DNA of 41,320 nucleotides, from assembly GCA_021779375.1 (NCBI GenBank), contig JAJYAT010000008.1, positions 1 to 41,320 on the forward strand, read 5' to 3'. Shown piece after piece: positions 15,550 to 23,163 of this stretch (position 1 is its first letter; each line of letters opens with the position of its first letter). Under the pieces are notes generated by a model that saw nothing but the letters and a program-made list of their open reading frames with translations, was not told the DNA's origin and did not search any database. This DNA comes from a bacterium. GTDB taxonomy: Bacteria > Patescibacteriota > Gracilibacteria > JAHISY01. Position numbers and translations under genes: made by a program.

Positions 15550-17066
15550 TTCGCCAAATATTCTTTGATTTTGCTGGCGGCGGCGGAGACTTGTTCAGTC
15601 GTGAGATTTGGCAAGCTAGCGCGGGCGAAGTTTTTGCGATCCTCGGCGGCGCGATCCTCTTGCGAGAAAAATAAATTCGAGGGAATCAGCACGACGCCAA
15701 GCTTGGCAAGGTCGAGAAATTTTTGCTCGGCCGGGACAGCCTTCTTCGCTGCGCTCGCAATCGAATTCAGGTCGATTAGCGAATAATAAAAATTATGCGG
15801 ATAAGGTAGTCCGAGTCCGTCATACCAGACTTGCATATTTTCTTTCACGATTTCCGTATAGCGCGCGCGCTCCGGTGCGCCGAGTAGGACGTGGCAAATG
15901 CCGAGGATTTGGCTGGGACCGGGGACGAAAGTCGTGTGGCGGAATTCGCCGAGGACACCGCCCGGTGCTTTCGCATCGTGGAGATAGGTTTTGACATCCA
16001 TCCCCTTCGGCAGATATTCAGCCAACTTCTCTGTGATGAATTTGTTTGCTTCGTCGAGGACGATGTATTCGCCGAAACGGCAGCCCGTCGCGCGTTCGAT
16101 TTTTGATCGCGCGTCGATGCGAATCGTGCGTTTCGGTGCGAATTTGAGAATCGATTTTTTGCCCGGATGAAAAGCAGAATAAACTTCATCGCTCAAGATG
16201 ATTGTATTTTTTTGCTCGGCGAAATCAGCCAGCATTTTGAGACTCGCCTCATTTTTATTTAAGCCGGTTGGATTGTCCGGATCGACGAGGACGATGACTT
16301 TCGGATTGCTTTCGGCGACTTTCGCGAAAGCGTCCGGCGCGAATTGTCCGGTCGCAGGATCAGCGGAGACGCAGGTAATTTTGAGTCCGCGCGCCTGCAT
16401 GATGCCCATGTACGGAAAATAAACTGGCGAAGTAATCATGACTTCATCGCCCGGTTTCAGCAGTCCCGCACCCTCGACGCCGAAGGCTTTGAAAAATGTG
16501 CCAATCGCGTGGCTCGCTCCATTCGTGAAAACCAAATCAGAGTATTTCACTTCGACACCGAGATTGTGTGAATGAAAATCAGCAATGACGACGCGCGTGA
16601 GCAGCTCGCCATAAGGATCGTGGTAGCAGCCGCCTGAGACAGTCGAATATTTGAAAAGCTCGAATAGGACTTCGAATTTGCCCCAATTCAAACCTTGGTT
16701 CTTCGCAGCCTCAATTATTTTTGCCAAAAATTCATCAAGGTCGGCGAGCAGCTCCGCCGCGACTTTCGCCGCATAATTCTCTTTCGCGAACTTTTCGATT
16801 TCTCCCAGAATTTCCGCTTCTGAATTTTTCGTGCGGTCTTTGAAGTGCGTCTCGAAATTATTTAGCACCGTGTCGAGCGCGACGAGGAATGCATAAAATC
16901 GACGGCTTCTTACATTTGGCGCGAAACCATATCCCGGATCGCCGCGACTGAGGTCGAGCACTTTGTCGATTCCGACTGCGTCTTTGGCGATTTTCGCGAG
17001 GAGGCGAAAAATCACAAACGGATTGTCCACCGCGAGATCAAAACCAAATTCATTTTGCGTGAGCAT
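15546..17066 (-). CDS. PLP-dependent class I/II aminotransferase, aspartate 4-decarboxylase-like
   Basis: The 506-residue protein is a fold-type I PLP enzyme. VFTNGASHAIGTFFKAF is the cofactor-loop region, VLVDPDNPTGLN holds the NPTG motif, IILSDEVYSAF the D-x-Y pair, and IDARSKIERATGCRFGEYIV carries the Schiff-base lysine in the SK motif followed by the G-R-x-G box. It is about 100 residues longer than a normal aspartate aminotransferase; the extra N-terminal helical part and the LDLSRGDPGYGF opening recall bifunctional aspartate aminotransferase/4-decarboxylases. Substrate remains open; aspartate or a related amino acid is my best guess. Confidence 0.75.
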   Translation of the reverse strand: MLTQNEFGFDLAVDNPFVIFRLLAKIAKDAVGIDKVLDLSRGDPGYGFAPNVRSRRFYAFLVALDTVLNNFETHFKDRTKNSEAEILGEIEKFAKENYAAKVAAELLADLDEFLAKIIEAAKNQGLNWGKFEVLFELFKYSTVSGGCYHDPYGELLTRVVIADFHSHNLGVEVKYSDLVFTNGASHAIGTFFKAFGVEGAGLLKPGDEVMITSPVYFPYMGIMQARGLKITCVSADPATGQFAPDAFAKVAESNPKVIVLVDPDNPTGLNKNEASLKMLADFAEQKNTIILSDEVYSAFHPGKKSILKFAPKRTIRIDARSKIERATGCRFGEYIVLDEANKFITEKLAEYLPKGMDVKTYLHDAKAPGGVLGEFRHTTFVPGPSQILGICHVLLGAPERARYTEIVKENMQVWYDGLGLPYPHNFYYSLIDLNSIASAAKKAVPAEQKFLDLAKLGVVLIPSNLFFSQEDRAAEDRKNFARASLPNLTTEQVSAAASKIKEYLAN

Positions 17067-17116
17067 CTCGAAAGAATTTAAAACCCGACGAGTTTAACAA
17101 AATTTAAATTAGGTGA

Positions 17117-17770
17117 CTAATCTCCAGTTGATCCATCAGGTTCGAACCTCGCATCCAAAATCGCATTTTGTAATTCAGTCGAATTTTTCGATTGCTCTAA
17201 GAGATTTTTTTTGGTGTCAAAATCAAACCCTAAAAACTTTTCTGCGGCACTTTCATCAATAGTAAAAAACATTTGAAGTTGCCTGTCGTCAAACCCGTAA
17301 TAAAGCTGAGCAATTTCTCCAACACCAATTGATGCTAAAGATCGTATCGCAATCTTGTCCGAAGAATCTTTGATATGTTCGCTAAGTCTAGTCAAAATTT
17401 CTGACGATAACTCAGTCAATTTCTCGTAAAATAATCCAGAGTAGGGTTCTCCTTCTTGATAATCTGCATCAAGCCGACTTTTTAGATTAGCATTTAAAAT
17501 AATTTCTCTAATTAGCAGTTCTTTGGAATTTTTAGCGTCAACCATTCTTTGAATTTCCTCACCCATTCTTTGCTTAAATGCATCAAAATTTTCATCTCGA
17601 TTATCTGAATCGCCAGTTGTTTGCGCTATTTGTGGTCGGATTTTTCCACGAGCCTCAAAAGCCGTCTCCAGCATGGTTAGTGCTTCTTTGGAAATTCCAC
17701 CGCCTTTGATTGGAGCTGCGTTTGCCGTAATCGCAGTTTCAAGTTCATTGCCACTACGTTTATGGGTCAT
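17117..17770 (-). CDS. Hypothetical protein, helical
   Basis: I do not recognise this 217-residue protein. It has no signal peptide or membrane helix. It is rich in charged residues and probably mostly helical from residue 60 onward (FDAFKQRMGEEIQRMV, LLIREIILNANLKSRL). The N-terminal 60 residues look disordered. Codon use is more AT-rich than in the flanking aminotransferase and glycosyltransferase, which it shares with the other orphan genes at 20377, 23998, 24868 and 37520. The start ATG at 17770 is followed by MTHKRSGNELE. It stands alone on the minus strand. Confidence 0.65.
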   Translation of the reverse strand: MTHKRSGNELETAITANAAPIKGGGISKEALTMLETAFEARGKIRPQIAQTTGDSDNRDENFDAFKQRMGEEIQRMVDAKNSKELLIREIILNANLKSRLDADYQEGEPYSGLFYEKLTELSSEILTRLSEHIKDSSDKIAIRSLASIGVGEIAQLYYGFDDRQLQMFFTIDESAAEKFLGFDFDTKKNLLEQSKNSTELQNAILDARFEPDGSTGD

Positions 17771-17884
17771 GATTTTTAGGGGTTAAAAGAAGGTAGAATT
17801 TTATTTCCGTCCTGACCACAAAGCAATGATTTTCCGAAAAACTGAACACATTTAATGTTCCCATTTTTTCGCTAAAATCTGCGC

Positions 17885-19069
17885 GTGAAAATAATCGTCG
17901 ATCTTCGCGCGCTCGCTGGCGACCAAATCTCTGGCGTCAAGATTTACCTACGCAATACGCTCGCCGAGATTTTTCGCCTCGACAAGAAAAACAGCTATTT
18001 TTTATGGTTTAATTCAGCGACGGAGAATTTCCCTGAGCTCGACATCCCCCACTCCCCGCGCTTCAAAAAGATTCACACGAAATTTTCGAATCGACTTTTG
18101 AATTTCCGGCTGCGCTTCTTCGACACGCCGCGACTTGATGAGCTCATCTTCGCGGGCAGTCAGCGCGCTGAGAAGATTGATCTTTTTTGGCTGCCGGATC
18201 CGCGTCCGGTCGCGCTCTCGGACGATTGCCGCCTCGTCGTGACGCTGCACGATCTCGCACCGGCGCGCTTCCCGCAATTTTTTTCCGCCAAAACAAGGCT
18301 GTGGCAGCGTTTTTTGAATTCCCAAAAAATTGCGCAGGCCGCCGATCGGGTTCTCGCGGTTTCGAATTTCACGCAGAGCGAGCTCAAGGAATTTTGGAAA
18401 ATTCCGGCGGAGAAAATCGCCGTCACGCCACTCGCCGCCCGAATTTCCGCCCAAAAAATTCGTCCCAAAAAACTACCGAAAAGATTTATTCTCGCGCTTT
18501 CGACGCTGGAGCCGCGCAAAAATTTGCGCACGCTCGTCCGCGCCTTCGCCGAGCTGCAAAAGGAGAACTTGTCCTCGACCCGGATCGGGGATCCGAACAA
18601 AGTTGAGCTCGTGATTGCCGGTGACTTCGACCGCAAAATTTTCGCTGATCCGGAGATCATGAAACACGGAGCACGGAGCACGGAACACGGAGCACGGAAC
18701 ATGAAGCACAAGATTCATTTCCTCGGTGCGGTTTCCGAGGCGGAAAAAGCTGGATTGCTTGCGGCGGCGGAGGTTTTTTGTTTTCCGTCAATTTACGAAG
18801 GTTTCGGGCTGCCACCGCTCGAGGCGGCTGTCGCCGGCACGCCGATTTTGGCGGCGGATATTCCCCCGCTGCGCGAAGTGCTCGGCACGGCGGCGCAATT
18901 CGTCGCGCCGGAAAATATCGATGCGTGGCGTGTCGCGCTCGCGAAAATTCTCGCTGACAAAAAGTTGCGACAGAAAATGTCGGCGGCGGGCAAAGCGCGG
19001 GCGCGTAAATTCAGCTGGAGAAACACGGCAAAAAAAACGCTTGCTGCGTTTGGCGAGGTGGTAAAATAA
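17885..19069 (+). CDS. GT4-family glycosyltransferase
   Basis: The 394-residue protein transfers a sugar from a nucleotide donor, probably in envelope or surface polysaccharide synthesis. It opens with IIVDLRALAGDQISGVKIYL, typical of GT-B enzymes. FILALSTLEPRKNLRTLVRAF is the donor-domain start, and FCFPSIYEGFGLPPLEA holds the EX7E signature. The start is GTG at 17885, 6 bases after TAAAAT. Residues about 258-277 (MKHGARSTEHGARNMKHK) derive from an in-frame repeat array at 18658-18710 placed between two conserved strands of the donor domain. The gene precedes proA with a palindrome in between. Confidence 0.88.
   Translation: MKIIVDLRALAGDQISGVKIYLRNTLAEIFRLDKKNSYFLWFNSATENFPELDIPHSPRFKKIHTKFSNRLLNFRLRFFDTPRLDELIFAGSQRAEKIDLFWLPDPRPVALSDDCRLVVTLHDLAPARFPQFFSAKTRLWQRFLNSQKIAQAADRVLAVSNFTQSELKEFWKIPAEKIAVTPLAARISAQKIRPKKLPKRFILALSTLEPRKNLRTLVRAFAELQKENLSSTRIGDPNKVELVIAGDFDRKIFADPEIMKHGARSTEHGARNMKHKIHFLGAVSEAEKAGLLAAAEVFCFPSIYEGFGLPPLEAAVAGTPILAADIPPLREVLGTAAQFVAPENIDAWRVALAKILADKKLRQKMSAAGKARARKFSWRNTAKKTLAAFGEVVK
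18658..18710. repeat. In-frame CACGGAGCACGGAA-type array inside the glycosyltransferase gene
   Basis: Units of the form CACGGAGCACGGAA repeat about four times and end in GGAACATGAAGC (18696-18707). That 12-mer occurs identically at 27500-27511 in the rplW-rplB spacer, preceded by related CATGGAA units. The array keeps frame and adds about 18 residues. It shows that the spacer repeat family can enter genes. Confidence 0.75.
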
Positions 19070-19078
19070 GCGCGATAA

Positions 19079-19108
19079 GTTAACCCACGAGATATCTCGT
19101 GGGTTAAC
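19079..19108. repeat. Perfect 30-bp palindrome upstream of proA
   Basis: GTTAACCCACGAGAT at 19079-19093 is followed directly by its exact reverse complement to 19108. It lies 9 bp after the glycosyltransferase stop and 19 bp before the proA GTG. A related palindrome with the same GTTAACCCAC arms lies inside proA at 19982-20011. No T-run follows. It could be a terminator-like hairpin, a processing site or a mobile repeat. Confidence 0.85.
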
Positions 19109-19127
19109 GAACTTGTAAATTGAAAAA

Positions 19128-20393
19128 GTGAAGCTACAAAAACAACTCGCTGCCGCTCAGAAAAGTTCGCGCTTGCTCGCGACGCTCGCGACCGCTGATA
19201 AGAATTTCGCGCTGAAAAAAATCGCGGACGCGCTGGAGCAAAATTACGCGGTGATTGAAAAAGCAAATGTTCAGGATTTGAAGAAAATTTCCGCTGACAA
19301 ATACGATCGGCTGAAATTCGATCGCGCCAGAATTTTCGGCTCGGCGGCGGAAGTCCGCAAAATCGCGACACTCTCCAATCCAGTCGGACGAGTTCTTGAG
19401 ATTGCGAAACCGCGCGCGAAATTCAAGCTGGAAAAAATCTCGACGCCGCTTGGTGTGATTGCGATGATTTACGAATCGCGCCCAAATGTGACGGTCGATG
19501 CGATTTCGCTCGCTCTGAAATCAGGTAATGCCATCGTGCTGCGTGGCTCGGCGGATGCGCTGAATTCGAATCGGGCGATTGTCAAAATTATTCGCGCCAG
19601 TCTGAAATCAAGCAAAACTCCACTCGACGCAATTCAATTCATCGACTCGCCCGATCGCAAAATCGTCGGTGAACTTTTGCAGGCGCGTGAATTTGTCGAT
19701 CTCGTGATTCCACGCGGCGGTCGCGGGCTGATTGATTTCGTCGCGCAGAATTCTCTGATTCCGACGATCGAGACGGGCGCGAGCGTCGTCCACATTTTCG
19801 CCGATCAAAATATTTCTGACCTCGATAAGGCGGTCAAGATTATCGTGAATTCCAAAACGCGCCGCACCACGATTTGCAATGCGCTCGACACCTTGCTGGT
19901 TCACGAGAAAATCGCGCCGAAACTTTTCGCGCAGCTTTTGCCAGAATTAGCAAAACGCGGAGTGAAAATTCATTCAGCTAAGTTAACCCACCGGTTAACT
20001 GGTGGGTTAACGGTTAAAACTTATGCGCCTGAGTTCGACCGTGAATGGTTGTCTTTGGATTTGAATTTGAAAATCGTCAAAAGCCTCGACGAGGCACTCG
20101 CGCACATCGCGAAGTATTCTCTCAAACACACCGAAGCGATTATCTCGCGCGACCAAAAAGCCATCGACCGCTTCCTCTGCGAAGTCGACGCGGCTTGCGT
20201 CTATGCCAATCTCTCGACGCAATTCTCAGACGGAGGCGAATTCGGACTCGGCGCGGAAATCGGAATCTCGACGCAAAAAATGCACGCCCGCGGGCCATTT
20301 GCGCTGGAGGCGCTCACTTCTTACAAATGGGTCGGGCGCGGTCACGGGGAAATTCGCGGCGGCGGCGAGACAGCACCTAGCTGTTCGATTTAG
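19128..20393 (+). CDS. proA: Gamma-glutamyl phosphate reductase
   Basis: ProA reduces glutamyl phosphate to glutamate semialdehyde in proline synthesis. The 421-residue protein has PLGVIAMIYESRPNVTVDA, LKSGNAIVLRGS, the catalytic cysteine in RRTTICNALDTLLVH, and a DGGEFGLGAEIGIST tail, all diagnostic. The start is GTG at 19128; no ATG fits. Residues about 285-298 (AKLTHRLTGGLTVK) are encoded by a palindromic repeat and replace a loop that varies in the family. ProB is not in the window. The last 17 bp overlap the end of the convergent orphan gene. Confidence 0.94.
   Translation: MKLQKQLAAAQKSSRLLATLATADKNFALKKIADALEQNYAVIEKANVQDLKKISADKYDRLKFDRARIFGSAAEVRKIATLSNPVGRVLEIAKPRAKFKLEKISTPLGVIAMIYESRPNVTVDAISLALKSGNAIVLRGSADALNSNRAIVKIIRASLKSSKTPLDAIQFIDSPDRKIVGELLQAREFVDLVIPRGGRGLIDFVAQNSLIPTIETGASVVHIFADQNISDLDKAVKIIVNSKTRRTTICNALDTLLVHEKIAPKLFAQLLPELAKRGVKIHSAKLTHRLTGGLTVKTYAPEFDREWLSLDLNLKIVKSLDEALAHIAKYSLKHTEAIISRDQKAIDRFLCEVDAACVYANLSTQFSDGGEFGLGAEIGISTQKMHARGPFALEALTSYKWVGRGHGEIRGGGETAPSCSI
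19982..20011. repeat. Palindromic repeat inside proA
   Basis: GTTAACCCACC at 19982-19992 and GGTGGGTTAAC at 20001-20011 form an 11-bp perfect stem around a GTTAAC core. The arms match the palindrome at 19079-19108 for 10 bp on each side, including the preceding TAA. It is translated in frame as part of ProA. Confidence 0.8.
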
Positions 20394-21201
20394 CTTTTGC
20401 GAACATTTTCCAAGGTTTTCCACCTTTTGGAGATTGCACCAGAGTTGGTTTGCGACCCTGGTCAGGATTGCCCAGTTTTATAGGTTCGACTTCTTTGCCT
20501 GTTGGTGTGCTGGAGGCTGGTTTGTTTGGACTTAAGCTGTTGTTGTTTTGGAGTGGTCTCAAGATTTCTAACCGGAGACTCCCACCCTCTCCGAGTTTTA
20601 TTCTGCAGTGATTTTCCAAAAAATCAGATTTCAGGCTAGCTACCAAAGACGACTTGGCGCCATAGACTGTGAATCCACAATTTTCGTCTGGCTGGGAAAC
20701 TGAATTAGAGTTGAGCCTCTGTTGAATGCTATTCATAAAAACTGCCAACATGTCTGGAGAAATTTCTTTTCTCTCGACCAAAAATTTTCCACTGACTCGG
20801 ACGTCAACTCTGCCATCAGCCGGCAGAACTTCTGGGGTCTTAGTTCTACTCGGGTGAGATTGGGATGTTTTATCGATTGAAACGCGTGTCGCGCTTCGCA
20901 TATTAGAAATATTTGCACGAAGACTATCGTGAAAACTCTTTTCAATCACGTCATCGGGATACATTGATCCTGCTGCAAAGTTGGCGCGTTGAGTCTTCAT
21001 GAATTTTTCTACCTTGATTAAGTCAGCATCATGGAAAGTGGCGGAATCATTATTTGATCCAAAACCAGTTGCTCCCAAGACATTCCTAACTGATTCCAGT
21101 TGACGTCCGCATACCCTCAGTCCACCGCCACGATCTACAACCATGCAGCCGCTAAAAGTGACGTCGACGATTTTATCCTCAGGTTCGTTTCGGTTTTGCA
21201 T
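20377..21201 (-). CDS. Hypothetical protein with disordered C-terminus
   Basis: I do not recognise this 274-residue protein. It has no signal peptide or membrane helix. The first 180 residues contain beta-prone stretches (KIVDVTFSGCMVVDRGGGLRV, GRVDVRVSGKFLVERKEI) and a few cysteines without a metal-site pattern. The last 70 residues are rich in Pro, Ser, Lys and Gly and look disordered. Codon use is AT-richer than in proA. It overlaps proA tail to tail by 17 bp, so the two 3' ends share sequence. Confidence 0.65.
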   Translation of the reverse strand: MQNRNEPEDKIVDVTFSGCMVVDRGGGLRVCGRQLESVRNVLGATGFGSNNDSATFHDADLIKVEKFMKTQRANFAAGSMYPDDVIEKSFHDSLRANISNMRSATRVSIDKTSQSHPSRTKTPEVLPADGRVDVRVSGKFLVERKEISPDMLAVFMNSIQQRLNSNSVSQPDENCGFTVYGAKSSLVASLKSDFLENHCRIKLGEGGSLRLEILRPLQNNNSLSPNKPASSTPTGKEVEPIKLGNPDQGRKPTLVQSPKGGKPWKMFAKAKSNS

Positions 21202-21359
21202 ATTTTAAATTAAAATTAAGATTCAATCTTAGCCGTAAATCTGCTTTTCGCAAATCGAATTTTCTCTGATTTACGAAAGCTCACACGGCTGATTGCGGCG
21301 GATTATGTAAAATGCTTGTGCACAAGTGATTTAAAGGTCTGTTTAGTTAATTTTTGTTA
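21202..21359. other. Spacer with palindromes
   Basis: No gene is visible. CGTAAATC at 21235-21242 is complementary to GATTTACG at 21269-21276, and AGC/GCT flanks extend the symmetry. CTTGTGCACAAG at 21315-21326 is a perfect 12-bp palindrome resembling a regulator site. Neither is followed by a T-run. Both lie between two minus-strand genes. Confidence 0.4.
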
Positions 21360-21575
21360 TCAGCTCTTGGGCAGGTCGGACTCTTCGACCACTTCAATCT
21401 CCCAATTGATTTTTGAAAGATCGGCTATTTTCACGACTTGAGTTGGTGTTAAATCTTCTTCATTCAGAGCTAGTCCGCTGATTTCCCCGCCCTTCAATAA
21501 AAACAAAATTCCAGCTGTGAAGATTAGACCGAGCGAGAGTGTGATGAGACTTTTTTTGGTGGAGAGCTGAAACAT
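21360..21575 (-). CDS. Small single-span membrane protein
   Basis: This 71-residue ORF starts MFQLSTKKSLITLSLG and has one membrane helix (about 9-28), followed by an acidic tail (NEEDLTPTQVVKIADL, EVVEESDLPKS). A lysine pair before the helix predicts the tail outside. I chose ATG 21575; a TTG 33 bases upstream would add 11 residues. No family is recognised. It is divergent from lysY/argC with about 130 bp between starts. Confidence 0.5.
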   Translation of the reverse strand: MFQLSTKKSLITLSLGLIFTAGILFLLKGGEISGLALNEEDLTPTQVVKIADLSKINWEIEVVEESDLPKS

Positions 21576-21706
21576 TTTGGATTGGGTTTTAATTGGTGTG
21601 AGTTTCAAGATTTGAATTCTGGAAAAAGACCGCGCGAGATTCTACTCTTTTTTCTGATAAAGTCAAGCCTCTTTTCAAAAGACTTTTTCCAGTTTAAAAT
21701 GCTTTT

Positions 21707-22759
21707 ATGCAAAAACTTACTGCAGCCGTGATTGGCGCATCTGGTTATGTCGGCGGAGAAATTGTGCGCCTCTTGCTCGGTCATCCCAATCTCGAAATCA
21801 AATTCGCGACGAGCGAAAATTTCGCCGGCAAAGCAATTGGGAAAGTTCATCCGAATTTGCGCGGCGCGACGGATTTAAAATTTTCCAAAATCTCCGAGGT
21901 CGAAGAAGGCCTGCCTGCCGGTAGGCAGGTGGATGTTCTTTTCTCCTGTCTCCCTCACGGCGCACTCGCGACCAGGATTTCTGCGCTCGAAAAATTGGGC
22001 GATATCATCATCGACTCGTCGGCTGATTTTCGATTTAGAAAAAAAGAAGATTTCACGAAGTGGTATCCTGATGCGCCAGTCGCCGAGGGCATGGAGAAAT
22101 GGGTTTACGGTTTGCCTGAAATTCACCGCGAGGAAATTAAAAAATCCAAACGCATCGCAGTCCCCGGCTGCACCGCGACTTCCGCGATTCTCGCGATGCT
22201 ACCGCTGCTCGGGATTGTCGATACTTCCAAGATTATTTTTGATCTCAAAGTTGCGTCGAGCGGATCCGGCAATAAACCTTCAATCGGTTCGCACCATCCG
22301 GAGCGCGCCGGAGTTTTGCGCAGCTACAAACTGTCTGGTCACCGCCACACTGGCGAAGCGATTCAGGAATTACATTTGCCTAATGTGCCGGGCTACTCGA
22401 TTACTTCGACGCCGGAAGTCCGCGGCATCGTTTGCCACGCGCACGCTTTTCTCACTGCGCCGATTTCCGACAAAGACATTTGGAAACTCTTCCGCGAAAA
22501 GTATTCGAACGAGCCATTCGTTCGCGTCGTCAAAGAGATTTCCGGCATTCACTCTCTGCCTGAGCCGAAGATTTTGTCCGGCACGAATTTCTGCGATGTC
22601 GGTTGGCAGCTCGACGAGAATTCCAATCAGATCATCGCAGTCGCTGCGCTCGATAATCTCGGCAAAGGTGCGGCGGGCGCGGCGATCCAAAATGCGAATC
22701 TCGCCTGCGGTTTCGCCGAAAAAGCGGGTCTCGAATTTTTAGGTTTACATCCACTCTAA
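21707..22759 (+). CDS. lysY: LysY/ArgC-type acylphosphate reductase
   Basis: The 350-residue protein belongs to the N-acetyl-glutamyl-phosphate reductase family and most resembles LysY, which reduces LysW-bound acylphosphates in lysine or arginine synthesis. It has IGASGYVGGEIVRLL (NADP loop), the catalytic cysteine C155 in AVPGCTATSAI, and the LysY-like boxes SHHPERAG, SGHRHTGEA and GLHPL at the end. Residues about 68-74 (GLPAGRQ) come from a palindromic repeat. TAAAAT ends 6 bases before the ATG. It is grouped with lysZ at 23157, separated by a four-helix-bundle ORF. A classical ArgC is the alternative. Confidence 0.85.
   Translation: MQKLTAAVIGASGYVGGEIVRLLLGHPNLEIKFATSENFAGKAIGKVHPNLRGATDLKFSKISEVEEGLPAGRQVDVLFSCLPHGALATRISALEKLGDIIIDSSADFRFRKKEDFTKWYPDAPVAEGMEKWVYGLPEIHREEIKKSKRIAVPGCTATSAILAMLPLLGIVDTSKIIFDLKVASSGSGNKPSIGSHHPERAGVLRSYKLSGHRHTGEAIQELHLPNVPGYSITSTPEVRGIVCHAHAFLTAPISDKDIWKLFREKYSNEPFVRVVKEISGIHSLPEPKILSGTNFCDVGWQLDENSNQIIAVAALDNLGKGAAGAAIQNANLACGFAEKAGLEFLGLHPL
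21910..21929. repeat. Palindromic repeat inside lysY/argC
   Basis: CCTGCCT at 21910-21916 and AGGCAGG at 21923-21929 form a 7-bp stem around a CCGG core. Translated, it gives the LPAGRQ peptide that is the typical reading of this element type. It is in frame and lies in a surface region between the cofactor domain and the catalytic domain. Confidence 0.75.
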
Positions 22760-22770
22760 ACCTAAGTCAT

Positions 22771-22786
22771 AAATCATAAGTATTAA
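22771..22786 (+). repeat. Left inverted repeat of four-helix-bundle cassette 1
   Basis: AAATCATAAGTATTAA is complementary at 15 of 16 positions to 23148-23163. Together they bracket the four-helix-bundle ORF. The left copy sits in a longer AAGTCATAA-rich spacer (22762-22795). Confidence 0.75.
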
Positions 22787-22794
22787 GTCATAAG

Positions 22795-23151
22795 TTGGAT
22801 GATATTAAGAAAAGGACGAAAATCTTTTCAATTGAAATTATTAAATTGGTCGCGCAATTTTCTTGGAAGAACCCGGTTCTGGATATTCTTGGTAAACAGC
22901 TTTTGCGTTCGGCGACTTCGGTTTCGGCGAATTTGGTCGAAGGGTGTGGCAGCGTGAGTGAAAAAGAATTTTTAAATTTTCTGGCGATTGCGCGAAAGTC
23001 GGCACTCGAAACACAACATTGGTTAGATTTGATCGTCGAGAGTAAAACGCTGCCTGCCAAAATAATTCAGCCATTCCAAAAAGAAGCGGTTGAGATTGGT
23101 AAAATTCTCACGACGATTTTAAAAAATAAGAAATTAAAACTTAAAATTTAA
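22795..23151 (+). CDS. Four-helix-bundle protein, S23/IVS type (copy 1)
   Basis: The 118-residue protein matches the family first found in intervening sequences of 23S rRNA genes, small four-helix-bundle proteins without an established activity. Typical positions are LLRSATSVSANLVEGCGSVS, then KEFLNFLAIARKSALETQHWL. The start is TTG; the nearby ATG at 22799 is out of frame. The ORF is enclosed by a 16-bp near-perfect inverted repeat (22771-22786 and 23148-23163). It interrupts the lysY-lysZ pair, and its stop is 5 bp before lysZ. Confidence 0.85.
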   Translation: MDDIKKRTKIFSIEIIKLVAQFSWKNPVLDILGKQLLRSATSVSANLVEGCGSVSEKEFLNFLAIARKSALETQHWLDLIVESKTLPAKIIQPFQKEAVEIGKILTTILKNKKLKLKI

Positions 23152-23163
23152 GACTTATGATTT
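23148..23163 (-). repeat. Right inverted repeat of four-helix-bundle cassette 1
   Basis: TTAAGACTTATGATTT is complementary to 22771-22786 with one mismatch. It overlaps the four-helix-bundle stop and the first codons of lysZ (ATG ATT), so the lysZ start lies within the repeat. Confidence 0.75.

Noticed and set aside
21605-21850. Minus-strand 81-codon frame overlapping the start of lysY
   Set aside because: It is antisense to the conserved cofactor loop of lysY and has no family features.
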